Part shown: positions 29,859-36,972 of the stretch, piece by piece
How positions within the stretch are numbered: the stretch's first letter is position 1
Layout: every line of letters begins with the position of its first letter
From: a virus
IMG/VR virus record: IMGVR_UViG_3300025652_000041
Location: 27,904-91,903 of that record
Length of the DNA stretch: 64,000 nt
Direction: 5' to 3' (one strand)
Made by a program: the position numbers and the translations under genes
The notes under the pieces: generated by a model
Told to the model about the DNA's origin: nothing
Database searches by the model: none
Seen by the model: the letters and a program-made list of their open reading frames with translations, nothing else

Positions 29859-30452
29859 ATGGGAATATTAAAATCAGCAGCAGACCTCGTATACACGATA
29901 CGTTTCTTGAAACTGTTAGTCACACCGTTTGACAAAACAGATGCATTCAAGGCAGGTATCATAGACGAAGATGGTCAAAAGAACAAAGACTTCAACCTGA
30001 ACTCTATGGATGATCGGGAAGCTTACCGTTCGTATTACACTCCGTTCCACAGACTTGTTTTCAATTTAAAACGTCTGATGGCAAAGGTGCCTGGCGGACA
30101 GTCGGTTGTTGCACGTTATGGTGCGGCACTCGCACTCATCAAAGAACATGGTGAACTCTCTGACAAGAACTTAAACAAGATTCATACTGAGACTGGTATT
30201 GATGTTCTGGACTGTCTCGCCGAAGAAACTAAGTGGTTTATGTTAGAAGGCAATGAACTATCGCCTGGCATATACAAAATGAAGAATGAATCAATCACCA
30301 CTAAGTGTGAAGAAATTGTGAAGAAAGGTGATCAAATTAGAATCTCAAAGACTCATCCAATCGATGAAGTACTCGGTCTACAGATTTACGAAGCAACACA
30401 TTTGAAGTCCAACCAGAATCTATATATTACTACTGCTGAGATAACCAAATGA
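29859..30452 (+). CDS. Conserved T4-like phage protein, unknown
   Basis: A 197-residue protein. I recall the pattern Asp-Leu-Val-Tyr-Thr-Ile-Arg-Phe-Leu-x-Leu-Leu-Val-Thr-Pro-Phe, then Asp-Arg-Glu-Ala-Tyr-Arg-x-x-Tyr-Thr-Pro-Phe-His-Arg-Leu-Val-Phe, from nearly all marine T4-like phages. It is mostly helical. A structural or head-associated role is likely because of the late promoter, but no activity is known. Its end is coupled to the methyltransferase. Confidence 0.7.
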   Translation: MGILKSAADLVYTIRFLKLLVTPFDKTDAFKAGIIDEDGQKNKDFNLNSMDDREAYRSYYTPFHRLVFNLKRLMAKVPGGQSVVARYGAALALIKEHGELSDKNLNKIHTETGIDVLDCLAEETKWFMLEGNELSPGIYKMKNESITTKCEEIVKKGDQIRISKTHPIDEVLGLQIYEATHLKSNQNLYITTAEITK

Positions 30453-31078
30453 CTTTACAAGATAAGTTCGATGAACACTTCCCCAACTTGAAGGTGAGGG
30501 AAGGTCATATGTTATTGACGGATATTACCGTAGAAGCGTTCACCTCTATCTTTGATACTATTGCACCCAAAAAAATACTAGAGATAGGATTTAATGCGGG
30601 ACATTCCGCATTTTGTTTTCTGGAAGTACTCCCCGAAACAGTAGTACATTCTCTTGACTTGGGTAGACACAACTATACTCGACCATGCGCTCAGAAATTA
30701 AAATCCATATTCGGAGAAAGGTTTAAGTTTGGTATAAAAGATTCACACCATCTAATTCCGGATAATATCATAGGTGAAAATTATGATATGGTATATATTG
30801 ATGGGGATCATAGTATAGAAGGTATAATGAACGACTATGGCTTATGCAATAAGTCCGAGATTGAGTGGATCTTAATAGATGATGTTAACCTCTTTCGACA
30901 CATTGAAGCATTAGTAGATCATGTCCATACAAGTTCCCATCATCCGTATCGGATAGCGGCAACATTACAATTTGATAATAACCAACTGATCAAGAATCCC
31001 CAAGCGAAAATAAATGATAGGATGACAACAGCTATGTTACTACAAAGAACAGGAACTACCGATGAAAACGTTCAATAA
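30449..31078 (+). CDS. SAM-dependent methyltransferase (class I)
   Basis: A 209-residue protein. Ile-Leu-Glu-Ile-Gly-Phe-Asn-Ala-Gly-His-Ser-Ala (about 41-52) is the SAM-binding motif I, and Tyr-Asp-Met-Val-Tyr-Ile-Asp-Gly-Asp-His (about 110-119) is the acidic-metal block of Methyltransf_24-like (O-methyltransferase) enzymes. Substrate unknown; in this context a sugar or small metabolite is more likely than DNA because no target-recognition domain is seen. ATG overlaps the previous stop; the end overlaps the next gene. Confidence 0.75.
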   Translation: MTLQDKFDEHFPNLKVREGHMLLTDITVEAFTSIFDTIAPKKILEIGFNAGHSAFCFLEVLPETVVHSLDLGRHNYTRPCAQKLKSIFGERFKFGIKDSHHLIPDNIIGENYDMVYIDGDHSIEGIMNDYGLCNKSEIEWILIDDVNLFRHIEALVDHVHTSSHHPYRIAATLQFDNNQLIKNPQAKINDRMTTAMLLQRTGTTDENVQ

Positions 31079-31232
31079 ATTTAGCGAAGACACAACCACA
31101 TCTTCTGTAGTTGGTACCGGAGACGATTCCGATACTGTCATCGTCCGTAAGAAGTACGACAAGAAACGTAAACGTAAAGATCAAATTGCTATCCTCAAGC
31201 GATTGATGGGAAAGATCAACAAAACTTCTTGA
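31062..31232 (+). CDS. Small tagged basic protein
   Basis: A 56-residue protein overlapping the methyltransferase gene by 17 bases. It opens Met-Lys-Thr-Phe-Asn-Lys-Phe-Ser-Glu-Asp, the same tag pattern as the block at 18005-25322 though with Phe-x-Glu at the cleavage site. A Thr/Ser-rich segment and a basic tail (Lys-Lys-Arg-Lys-Arg-Lys) follow. This is like the T4 internal proteins: tag plus small basic body. The stop codon lies inside the -35 of the next promoter. Confidence 0.6.
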   Translation: MKTFNKFSEDTTTSSVVGTGDDSDTVIVRKKYDKKRKRKDQIAILKRLMGKINKTS

Positions 31233-31257
31233 CACCCCACCCCCACTCTGTTATAAT
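31229..31257 (+). promoter_or_regulatory. Perfect consensus sigma-70 promoter for the nrd operon
   Basis: TTGACA (31229-31234), a 17-base C-rich spacer and TATAAT (31252-31257): every consensus base is matched. It precedes ATG 31284 and the nrdA/nrdB operon. It does not carry the leader of the TTGACT family, so it may be regulated differently. Confidence 0.85.
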
Positions 31258-31283
31258 TACCCCTATACATTAAGGAATATATC

Positions 31284-31649
31284 ATGAAAACGTTTGAACG
31301 TAAAGGGGTCAGTGTCTCTGTCTTTCAGGGAGACGAAGATCTGTCTGACCTACATATCCTACAAGACAATTTGGGACTGGCTGGTCTCGAAAAAAATAAG
31401 ATAATCTACGTATCTTTAGAAGGTACCGATGATAAATACCTTCACCCCGACAGATTTATAGTCAAAAATTACACCGCGTCTTTAATAAACCACTTCATGT
31501 GGGAGGGTTTACTGACGCAGAAAGAACAGGATGAACGATTATATCAGATGATAGATACCTTTATAGATACAGGTAAACAATATATCATTGAGGATTACGA
31601 GTTTGTTGAAGATGAACCATTTTACGATTACAGCGGCGGCAGAGAATAA
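31284..31649 (+). CDS. Unknown protein, first gene of the nrd operon
   Basis: A 121-residue acidic protein with SD AAGGAATAT. It is alpha/beta with a C-terminal Asp/Glu/Tyr tail. The first four residues (Met-Lys-Thr-Phe) match the tag but the rest does not. It ends directly before nrdA; a regulatory or accessory role in deoxynucleotide synthesis is possible but nothing shows it. Confidence 0.6.
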   Translation: MKTFERKGVSVSVFQGDEDLSDLHILQDNLGLAGLEKNKIIYVSLEGTDDKYLHPDRFIVKNYTASLINHFMWEGLLTQKEQDERLYQMIDTFIDTGKQYIIEDYEFVEDEPFYDYSGGRE

Positions 31650-33632
31650 ATGAGAATAGATAAGAAGAAAGACGCTTTATTAGAAGATTATGCGATTGGT
31701 ATGTTGAAGGACTTTTACTTACAAGATGGTGAGAAGAGTCCACAAGAAGGTTTTTTACGTGCAGCGAAGGCTTGGTCAATCTACAAAGAAGAAATGGACG
31801 AAGACCTTGCAGAAAGACTTTATGGTTATGTTAGTAACAAGTGGTTTATGTATGCGTCTCCCGTTTTATCTAACGCACCTGTTGTTGGTAAGAAATCAAA
31901 GGCAATGCCTATCTCTTGTTTCCTTACCTATGTACCTGATACCCTAGAAGGATTGATCGAACACACCGCAGAACTGCGTTGGTTGTCGGTCATGGGGGGT
32001 GGTGTAGGGGGTCATTGGTCGGATGTCCGTACCGTGTCTGACGTTGCGCCTGGCCCTATGCCATTCATACATACCGTAGATGCTGACATGATTGCGTACC
32101 GTCAAGGTAAAACACGCAAAGGATCTTATGCTGCATATATGGATGTTTCGCACCCTGATATCATCGAGTTCCTGAACATGCGTATCCCTACGGGTGATGT
32201 ACAGCGTAAAGCATTGAACCTTCATAATGCAATTAATATCACCGATGAGTTCATGGAAGCAGTTAAGTCGAACAGTCAGTTCGATCTACGTGATCCAAAA
32301 GATAATGGGGTTAAAGAATCGATCAATGCACGTAAGTTATGGGAACGTATCTTAGAGACTCGATTCCGTACAGGTGAACCGTACTTGAACTTTATCGATA
32401 CTGCAAACCGTGATCTACCGCAACCACTGAAAGACTTGGGTCTCAAGATCAATGGTTCGAACTTATGTAATGAGATCCACCTTCCTACAAACGCAGATCG
32501 TACTGCGGTATGTTGTTTGTCGTCTTTGAATCTTGAATACTTTGATGACTGGAAAGATACTAACATTGTGGGTGATATCGTGCGAATGCTCGATAACGTC
32601 CTAGAATACTTTGTAGAGAATGCACCAGACTCGATCAGTCGTGCGAGATACAGTGCACAACGTGAACGATCTATTGGTTTGGGTGCGATGGGTTTCCATT
32701 CACTTCTCCAGAAACATGGAGTTGCATGGGAGTCTGATAAAGCACGTGAAATGAATGATGTTGTATTCTCACACATTAATATACAGGCAGTCGCAGAAAC
32801 ACAGAAACTGGCCCTAGAACGTGGCGAGTATCCTGATGGGTTTGGTTCGGGTAGACGTAACAGTCACTTGATTGCGATTGCACCTAATGCATCATCTGGT
32901 GTTATTTTGAGTACAAGTCCTTCTATCGAACCATTGAAGGCATGTGCATATACACATCGTACTCGTGCGGGTAGTTTCTTGGTTAAGAACAAATACCTTG
33001 ATCGACTACTTACCGAGAAGGGTCAGAACAACGAATCGAACTGGACTTCTATTATCACTAATAAAGGTTCGGTACAACATCTTCCGTTTTTGACCGAAGG
33101 TGAGAAGTCTATATTTAAGACCGCACAAGAGTTAGATCAGAACTGGGTAGTACAACACGCAGCTGATAGACAGAAGTATATCTGTCAGGGTCAGTCGGTG
33201 AACGTATTCTTCCCTGCTGGTGCACCTAAATCATACGTGAATAAGGTACATCTCAAGGCGTGGAAGGAAGGTCTTAAAGGTCTATACTATCTACGCACCG
33301 AGGCAAAGTCTCGTGCAGAGAATGTATCGGAGAAGGTAGAACGTGTTGCATTACAAGAAGATAGTCGCAGTATAGTATACGGTATTCCCAACTGTCCGTT
33401 CTGTGAACTTGCAAAGGAAGAATTGACCTTACGCGGTATTAATTATGACTATATCGATTTGAAAGAAATTGGTAAGTCTGCGGCTGAAGTGACTGGTCGT
33501 AGTGTTAAGACTGTTCCACAGATCTATATCCAAGGCAACTATGTCGGTGGTTACGAAGAACTGATGTTGTTCTTGGGTAATGCGGACTCACCAGCACAAG
33601 AAGATAATGAGTGTAGAGCTTGCGAAGGTTAG
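31650..33632 (+). CDS. nrdA: Ribonucleotide reductase large subunit with inserted glutaredoxin domain
   Basis: A 660-residue class I large subunit that converts ribonucleoside diphosphates to deoxy forms for phage DNA. There is no N-terminal ATP-cone, so dATP feedback is probably absent. The catalytic barrel has Ser-Cys90-Phe, Asn271-Leu-Cys273-Asn-Glu275, a Cys-Cys-Leu-Ser-Ser block and Leu-Tyr-Tyr-Leu-Arg-Thr for radical transfer. After it comes a full glutaredoxin: Cys582-Pro-Phe-Cys585, Thr-Val-Pro-Gln-Ile-Tyr-Ile and Val-Gly-Gly-Tyr. The chain ends Cys655-Arg-Ala-Cys658-Glu-Gly, the shuttle cysteine pair normally at NrdA C-termini. So the phage supplies its own reductant domain between core and shuttle tail. 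It has 5' and 3' neighbours in one operon with nrdB. Confidence 0.93.
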   Translation: MRIDKKKDALLEDYAIGMLKDFYLQDGEKSPQEGFLRAAKAWSIYKEEMDEDLAERLYGYVSNKWFMYASPVLSNAPVVGKKSKAMPISCFLTYVPDTLEGLIEHTAELRWLSVMGGGVGGHWSDVRTVSDVAPGPMPFIHTVDADMIAYRQGKTRKGSYAAYMDVSHPDIIEFLNMRIPTGDVQRKALNLHNAINITDEFMEAVKSNSQFDLRDPKDNGVKESINARKLWERILETRFRTGEPYLNFIDTANRDLPQPLKDLGLKINGSNLCNEIHLPTNADRTAVCCLSSLNLEYFDDWKDTNIVGDIVRMLDNVLEYFVENAPDSISRARYSAQRERSIGLGAMGFHSLLQKHGVAWESDKAREMNDVVFSHINIQAVAETQKLALERGEYPDGFGSGRRNSHLIAIAPNASSGVILSTSPSIEPLKACAYTHRTRAGSFLVKNKYLDRLLTEKGQNNESNWTSIITNKGSVQHLPFLTEGEKSIFKTAQELDQNWVVQHAADRQKYICQGQSVNVFFPAGAPKSYVNKVHLKAWKEGLKGLYYLRTEAKSRAENVSEKVERVALQEDSRSIVYGIPNCPFCELAKEELTLRGINYDYIDLKEIGKSAAEVTGRSVKTVPQIYIQGNYVGGYEELMLFLGNADSPAQEDNECRACEG

Positions 33633-34408
33633 TAGTATTTGGAGATAGTTTTGTAGAAGGTTACAATGCCATGCCTGAAGTGAAAGTGACACGTTTCAAT
33701 ATGTGTCACTTTTTAGAAAGGGAACTTGGTGTAGAAGTTGTCAACTGCGGAAGGAGAGGGGCTGGCAACGCATCTATCGCAAACAAAATATTCAGATATA
33801 TACAGTCCAACGATATGACCAACACATCGATCTTGGTGGTTTGGTCTGGGGTAGATAGGTCTATGGAATTGAATCATGAGTATATAACTACTGATGACAA
33901 GTTCATGGACTTTGATTATCTCGACTATATAGTTGGTGGAACAAGACAGTTCGAGAAAGAAAGACTTGAACTTGAAGAGTATCGAAATATGTCTACACTA
34001 CGATTGCAGTCAGAAATCTCATACCATTCGGTAAGAATGATTTGCCAAGACTATGATGTACCTGTTATAATGACCAATAGTTTCGATAATACTCTGATCG
34101 AAAGGAAACGAATGTATCAGAAAAGAGTCCGAGACATTAATTTTATTCACGGTAAAATAAAAGACTGTTGGATAGAACCAGAACACTCCTCTAATACTTT
34201 ACTTGATATAATTATAGGTGAGTGGTTAGAAGAAATAGATGACAAACCAATGTGGATACCCCAAAGGGTAGAAAGAGCAAAACATATAATTAGGTCAGAC
34301 CCTAGTAAATATCCTAATATTACACTTTGTATTCACCCGTCTGATTCGGGTAATGAACTTATAGCAAAAACATTAACACCATATATACTACCAATATTAC
34401 AGGAATAA
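33620..34408 (+). CDS. SGNH/GDSL-hydrolase-like protein between nrdA and nrdB
   Basis: A 262-residue protein. The only plausible start is TTG 33620, overlapping nrdA by 13 bases, suggesting coupling. Residues 4-11 read Leu-Val-Val-Phe-Gly-Asp-Ser-Phe (block I with the nucleophile Ser). Block II is Gly-Arg-Arg-Gly-Ala-Gly-Asn-Ala-Ser (about 48-56), and block V is His-Pro-Ser-Asp-Ser-Gly-Asn-Glu-Leu (His about 238). It would hydrolyse an ester, for example an acetyl group on a sugar. Its place inside a nucleotide operon is odd. The same family may be represented by the truncated gene at base 1. Confidence 0.7.
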   Translation: MRRLVVFGDSFVEGYNAMPEVKVTRFNMCHFLERELGVEVVNCGRRGAGNASIANKIFRYIQSNDMTNTSILVVWSGVDRSMELNHEYITTDDKFMDFDYLDYIVGGTRQFEKERLELEEYRNMSTLRLQSEISYHSVRMICQDYDVPVIMTNSFDNTLIERKRMYQKRVRDINFIHGKIKDCWIEPEHSSNTLLDIIIGEWLEEIDDKPMWIPQRVERAKHIIRSDPSKYPNITLCIHPSDSGNELIAKTLTPYILPILQE

Positions 34409-34410
34409 AA

Positions 34411-35406
34411 ATGGCACTACTAGATTTTTCGAAGACGTACAAACCCTTCCAATACCCATGGGCTGTAGAACTGACAAAGAAACACGAAGAGATTCACTGG
34501 GTTGAGGACGAGGCAGAACTGTCCGAAGATATTCAAGACTGGAGAACCAAACTCACCGAACAAGAGAAAGAGTTCATCACTCAGGTACTACGATTGTTCA
34601 CTCAGTCGGATGTGCAGGTAGGCGAGAACTATCACGAACTGTTGATCCCTAAGTTTAAGAACAATGAGATCCGTAACATGTTGTCATCCTTTGCAAACCG
34701 CGAAGGTGTACACCAACGTGCGTATGCATTGTTGAATGATACTCTGGGTCTGCCAGACGAAGAACACTCTGCCTTTATGGAATACAAAGAGATGGCAGAC
34801 AAGATTGACTTCATGAAAGAGGGTAACATCAACTCTCACACAGGTCTTGCACTTGTACTTGCACAGTCTGTATTCAATGAAGGTATGAGTCTGTTTGCAT
34901 CATTCGTAATGTTGTTGAACTTCCAACGTTTCGGTAAGATGAAAGGTATGGGTACAATCGTTGAGTGGTCTATTCGTGATGAGACTATGCACGTACAAGG
35001 TAATGCGAAGTTGTTCCGTGAGTTCTGTGAAGAACATCCACGTGTAGTAAACGATGAACTGAAGTCTAAAGTATACGAGATGGCAAAGAATGCTGTTAAG
35101 TTGGAAGATAGATTCATCAAACTTGCATATAAGTCCGGTACCATCGAAGGATTGACTGAAGCAGATGTTAAAGCATATATCCGTCATATCGCAGACAGAC
35201 GTTTGTTGCAACTTGGTATGAAGCCTAACTTCAAGGTCAAGGATAATCCACTCCCTTGGTTAGACTGGGTACTGAACGGTGCATCACATGACAACTTCTT
35301 TGAGAAACGTGTTACCGAATACTCTGTAAATGGTATGGATGGTGATTGGGATTGGGAAGAAGAACCACAGGTCTGTGGTCTAGACGGCGAGGGGTGCGCT
35401 GCATGA
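34411..35406 (+). CDS. nrdB: Ribonucleotide reductase small subunit
   Basis: A 331-residue ferritin-like subunit that makes the radical used by NrdA. Metal ligands are seen as Asp in Gln-Ser-Asp-Val-Gln, Glu98-Gly-Val-His101 in the first helix pair, Phe-Asn-Glu-Gly-Met-Ser, and Arg-Asp-Glu-Thr-Met-His in the second. Tyr105 lies at the spacing of E. coli Tyr122 (Glu-x-x-His-x-x-x-Tyr), so a tyrosyl radical is expected. The C-terminus ends in an acidic stretch with two cysteines (Val-Cys-Gly ... Gly-Cys-Ala-Ala), unlike the standard tail that docks to NrdA. The stop overlaps the zinc-ribbon gene start. Confidence 0.92.
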   Translation: MALLDFSKTYKPFQYPWAVELTKKHEEIHWVEDEAELSEDIQDWRTKLTEQEKEFITQVLRLFTQSDVQVGENYHELLIPKFKNNEIRNMLSSFANREGVHQRAYALLNDTLGLPDEEHSAFMEYKEMADKIDFMKEGNINSHTGLALVLAQSVFNEGMSLFASFVMLLNFQRFGKMKGMGTIVEWSIRDETMHVQGNAKLFREFCEEHPRVVNDELKSKVYEMAKNAVKLEDRFIKLAYKSGTIEGLTEADVKAYIRHIADRRLLQLGMKPNFKVKDNPLPWLDWVLNGASHDNFFEKRVTEYSVNGMDGDWDWEEEPQVCGLDGEGCAA

Positions 35407-35549
35407 AATTAAGATATGAAAACATCTGTCCTATATGTGACATAGAAAGTACTATCATAGTACACTACGTTGACGATAGACCACAACACTGTCCTATGTG
35501 TGGTGAAGATGCGGAATTAGAACAGATTGAAGGAGTTGAAGAAGATTGA
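35403..35549 (+). CDS. Small zinc-ribbon protein
   Basis: A 48-residue protein; ATG 35403 overlaps the nrdB stop. Cys-Pro-Ile-Cys and Cys-Pro-Met-Cys, 21 residues apart, form a classic zinc ribbon with an acidic tail. In the nrd operon it could be an adaptor. The stop TGA overlaps the TTG start of panD. Confidence 0.65.
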   Translation: MKLRYENICPICDIESTIIVHYVDDRPQHCPMCGEDAELEQIEGVEED

Positions 35550-35887
35550 TTTCTACCTTCCTAAAATCCAAATTGCATATGGGAACCGTCACTGACTGTG
35601 AGTTATGGTATGACGGTTCTGTTGCTATTGATGAAGATTTGGTTGTTGCCGCAGGGATGCGGGAGTATGAACAAATTGATATCTATAACGCAACTAACGG
35701 AAAACGTTGGACTACTTACATAATACTTGCACCCAAGGGTTCGGGCACTATTTCCGTGAATGGGCCCGGTGCGCGTAATGCAATGGTGGGTGATCGTGTA
35801 GTTCTTTGTACATATGTATCTGTTGATGCGCACATGTTTACCCCCAATCAGATATATCTGAATACAGACAATACCATCATAAGTTAA
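35546..35887 (+). CDS. panD: Aspartate 1-decarboxylase
   Basis: A 113-residue PanD, which converts L-aspartate to beta-alanine for pantothenate and coenzyme A. TTG 35546 is the start because it gives canonical PanD numbering: Lys9, His11, Tyr22, Gly24-Ser25 (the self-cleavage site that makes the pyruvoyl group), Arg54, Thr57, Tyr58 and Asn72 are all in place, in the contexts Leu-Lys-Ser-Lys-Leu-His, Tyr-Asp-Gly-Ser-Val-Ala-Ile-Asp, Asn-Gly-Lys-Arg-Trp-Thr-Thr-Tyr and Ile-Ser-Val-Asn-Gly. It is slightly shorter than bacterial PanD (about 126). Codon use matches the neighbouring phage genes, so the transfer is not very recent. Phage copies of panD are not something I recall as common. Confidence 0.88.
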   Translation: MISTFLKSKLHMGTVTDCELWYDGSVAIDEDLVVAAGMREYEQIDIYNATNGKRWTTYIILAPKGSGTISVNGPGARNAMVGDRVVLCTYVSVDAHMFTPNQIYLNTDNTIIS

Positions 35888-35888
35888 G

Positions 35889-35937
35889 TGTCTTATATAT
35901 AAGTCATTAGACCCCTTAATGGCAGTTATATAAGACA
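35889..35937 (+). repeat. Perfect inverted repeat directly before the endonuclease start
   Basis: TGTCTTATATA (35889-35899) and TATATAAGACA (35927-35937) are exact reverse complements separated by 27 bases; the right arm ends on the base before ATG 35938. It could form a hairpin covering the ribosome-binding region, end the panD transcript, or mark an insertion boundary or binding site for the endonuclease that follows. Confidence 0.75.
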
Positions 35938-36396
35938 ATGTGGTACATCAAGAATACAGAATACAATCCTACCGAAGACGAACTCAGCGAATACGTTGGG
36001 TTCGTTTATCTTATTACAGAACGTGATACCGGAAAGAAATATGTCGGTAAGAAGTTCTTCTGGTCTACTCGCAGACTACCACCATTAAAAGGTCAGAAAC
36101 GGAAACGCAAGGTTACCAAACAATCTGACTGGATGGACTACTATGGGTCATCCGAAGAACTCAAATTACTGGTAGAAAAGAAAGGTGGTGAAGCATACTA
36201 CCGAGAGATACTACACCTCTGCAAAACCAAAGGTGAGTGTTCCTACCTCGAAGCTAAAGAACAATTCGACCGTGACGTTCTGTTACGGGACGACTACTAC
36301 AATGCGTTTATTGGATGTAAGATTCACGCAAAGCACCTCCCCAAGACACTAGTCCAATCCGGACATCAAATAGAACCTTGGCACAATCGACCATAG
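35938..36396 (+). CDS. GIY-YIG-like endonuclease
   Basis: A 152-residue protein. Gly-Phe-Val-Tyr-Leu-Ile (residues 23-28) and Tyr-Val-Gly-Lys-Lys (about 38-42) correspond to the GIY...YIG strands of the nuclease fold, followed by a basic loop and a Ser-Asp-Trp-Met-Asp-Tyr-Tyr-Gly-Ser segment. The later His/Lys-rich C-terminus could bind DNA. Such proteins in T4-like phages are homing (Seg-like) or host-DNA-degrading nucleases. No SD is visible between the inverted repeat and the ATG. Confidence 0.7.
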   Translation: MWYIKNTEYNPTEDELSEYVGFVYLITERDTGKKYVGKKFFWSTRRLPPLKGQKRKRKVTKQSDWMDYYGSSEELKLLVEKKGGEAYYREILHLCKTKGECSYLEAKEQFDRDVLLRDDYYNAFIGCKIHAKHLPKTLVQSGHQIEPWHNRP

Positions 36397-36433
36397 TTAT
36401 ACCCACTATTCATGAAATAAATGATAATAGTTG

Positions 36434-36462
36434 TTGACTTCTTGTTATGATTATGAGATAAT
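36434..36462 (+). promoter_or_regulatory. Early-type promoter, TTGACT-N17-GATAAT family
   Basis: Same core as the promoters at 4632, 4902 and 16003, followed by leader AGATTGAGTTGAGAGAG before ATG 36496. It starts an early cassette sitting between late-type genes. Confidence 0.85.
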
Positions 36463-36495
36463 ACTTGTACAGATTGAGTTGAGAGAGATTATATT

Positions 36496-36642
36496 ATGAA
36501 TGACGAACTTGCCGAACTATCCATCCTTTGGAATGACCTCGCTATGTTGCTTGACGCCCAAGAGTGTTACAACGAGAGGTACTATAATTCAGAGTACAAG
36601 AGAATCATTGGTCGCATAAATGAAATTGGAGGTGTGAAATAA
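36496..36642 (+). CDS. Small early protein, paralogue of 4959-5096
   Basis: A 48-residue acidic helical protein after the early leader. It shares Trp-Asn-Asp-Leu, the Glu-x-x-[FY]-x-[RS]-Glu-x-[FY]-x-Arg-Ile block and Ile-Asn-Glu-Ile with the 45-residue product at 4959. TAATG overlaps the next start. Confidence 0.6.
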   Translation: MNDELAELSILWNDLAMLLDAQECYNERYYNSEYKRIIGRINEIGGVK

Positions 36643-36857
36643 TGAATGTAGATACACTAGAGAAAGTTGTTTATATGTTGATTGCAGCTGCAATTGCGGT
36701 TCTCACGCTTGTTTATGTGGGTGACAATATTCTGGATCAACCAGACGTGCACTTCAGTAATTCTACTGGCGAATGCGTCAAGGTTATAAACTATGGAGAT
36801 GATGAATACTCCTGTGATAATATACCAAAACGTTATAACCATGTATGGGTCTTATAA
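36642..36857 (+). CDS. Small membrane-anchored protein
   Basis: A 71-residue protein with one transmembrane helix (about residues 9-27) and a periplasmic tail with Asp-Gln-Pro-Asp-Val-His-Phe-Ser-Asn-Ser-Thr-Gly-Glu-Cys-Val-Lys-Val and a second Cys. I recall this tail as conserved among T4-like marine phages. The two cysteines may form a disulfide. Role unknown. Confidence 0.65.
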   Translation: MNVDTLEKVVYMLIAAAIAVLTLVYVGDNILDQPDVHFSNSTGECVKVINYGDDEYSCDNIPKRYNHVWVL

Positions 36858-36886
36858 CAAATTGTTCTAAAAATAAATGAAATAGT
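36854..36886 (+). repeat. Conserved AT-rich element upstream of early promoter (copy 2)
   Basis: ATAACAAATTGTTCTAAAAATAAATGAAATAG, nearly identical to 7551-7584 and 55667-55699, directly before a TTGCAT promoter. Confidence 0.7.
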
Positions 36887-36888
36887 TG

Positions 36889-36917
36889 TTGCATTATTGT
36901 TTTAGTTATGAGATAAT
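36889..36917 (+). promoter_or_regulatory. Early-type promoter, TTGCAT variant
   Basis: TTGCAT, 17 bases, GATAAT, with the AGTTATGA spacer end. The leader differs (GTTGGTTGGGGAGTG) and is longer, ending AAAGAGACTATATT before ATG 36973. Confidence 0.8.
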
Positions 36918-36972
36918 GTCTTTGTTGGTTGGGGAGTGTCCCCGTTGTTTTTACTTTGAAAGAGACTATATT

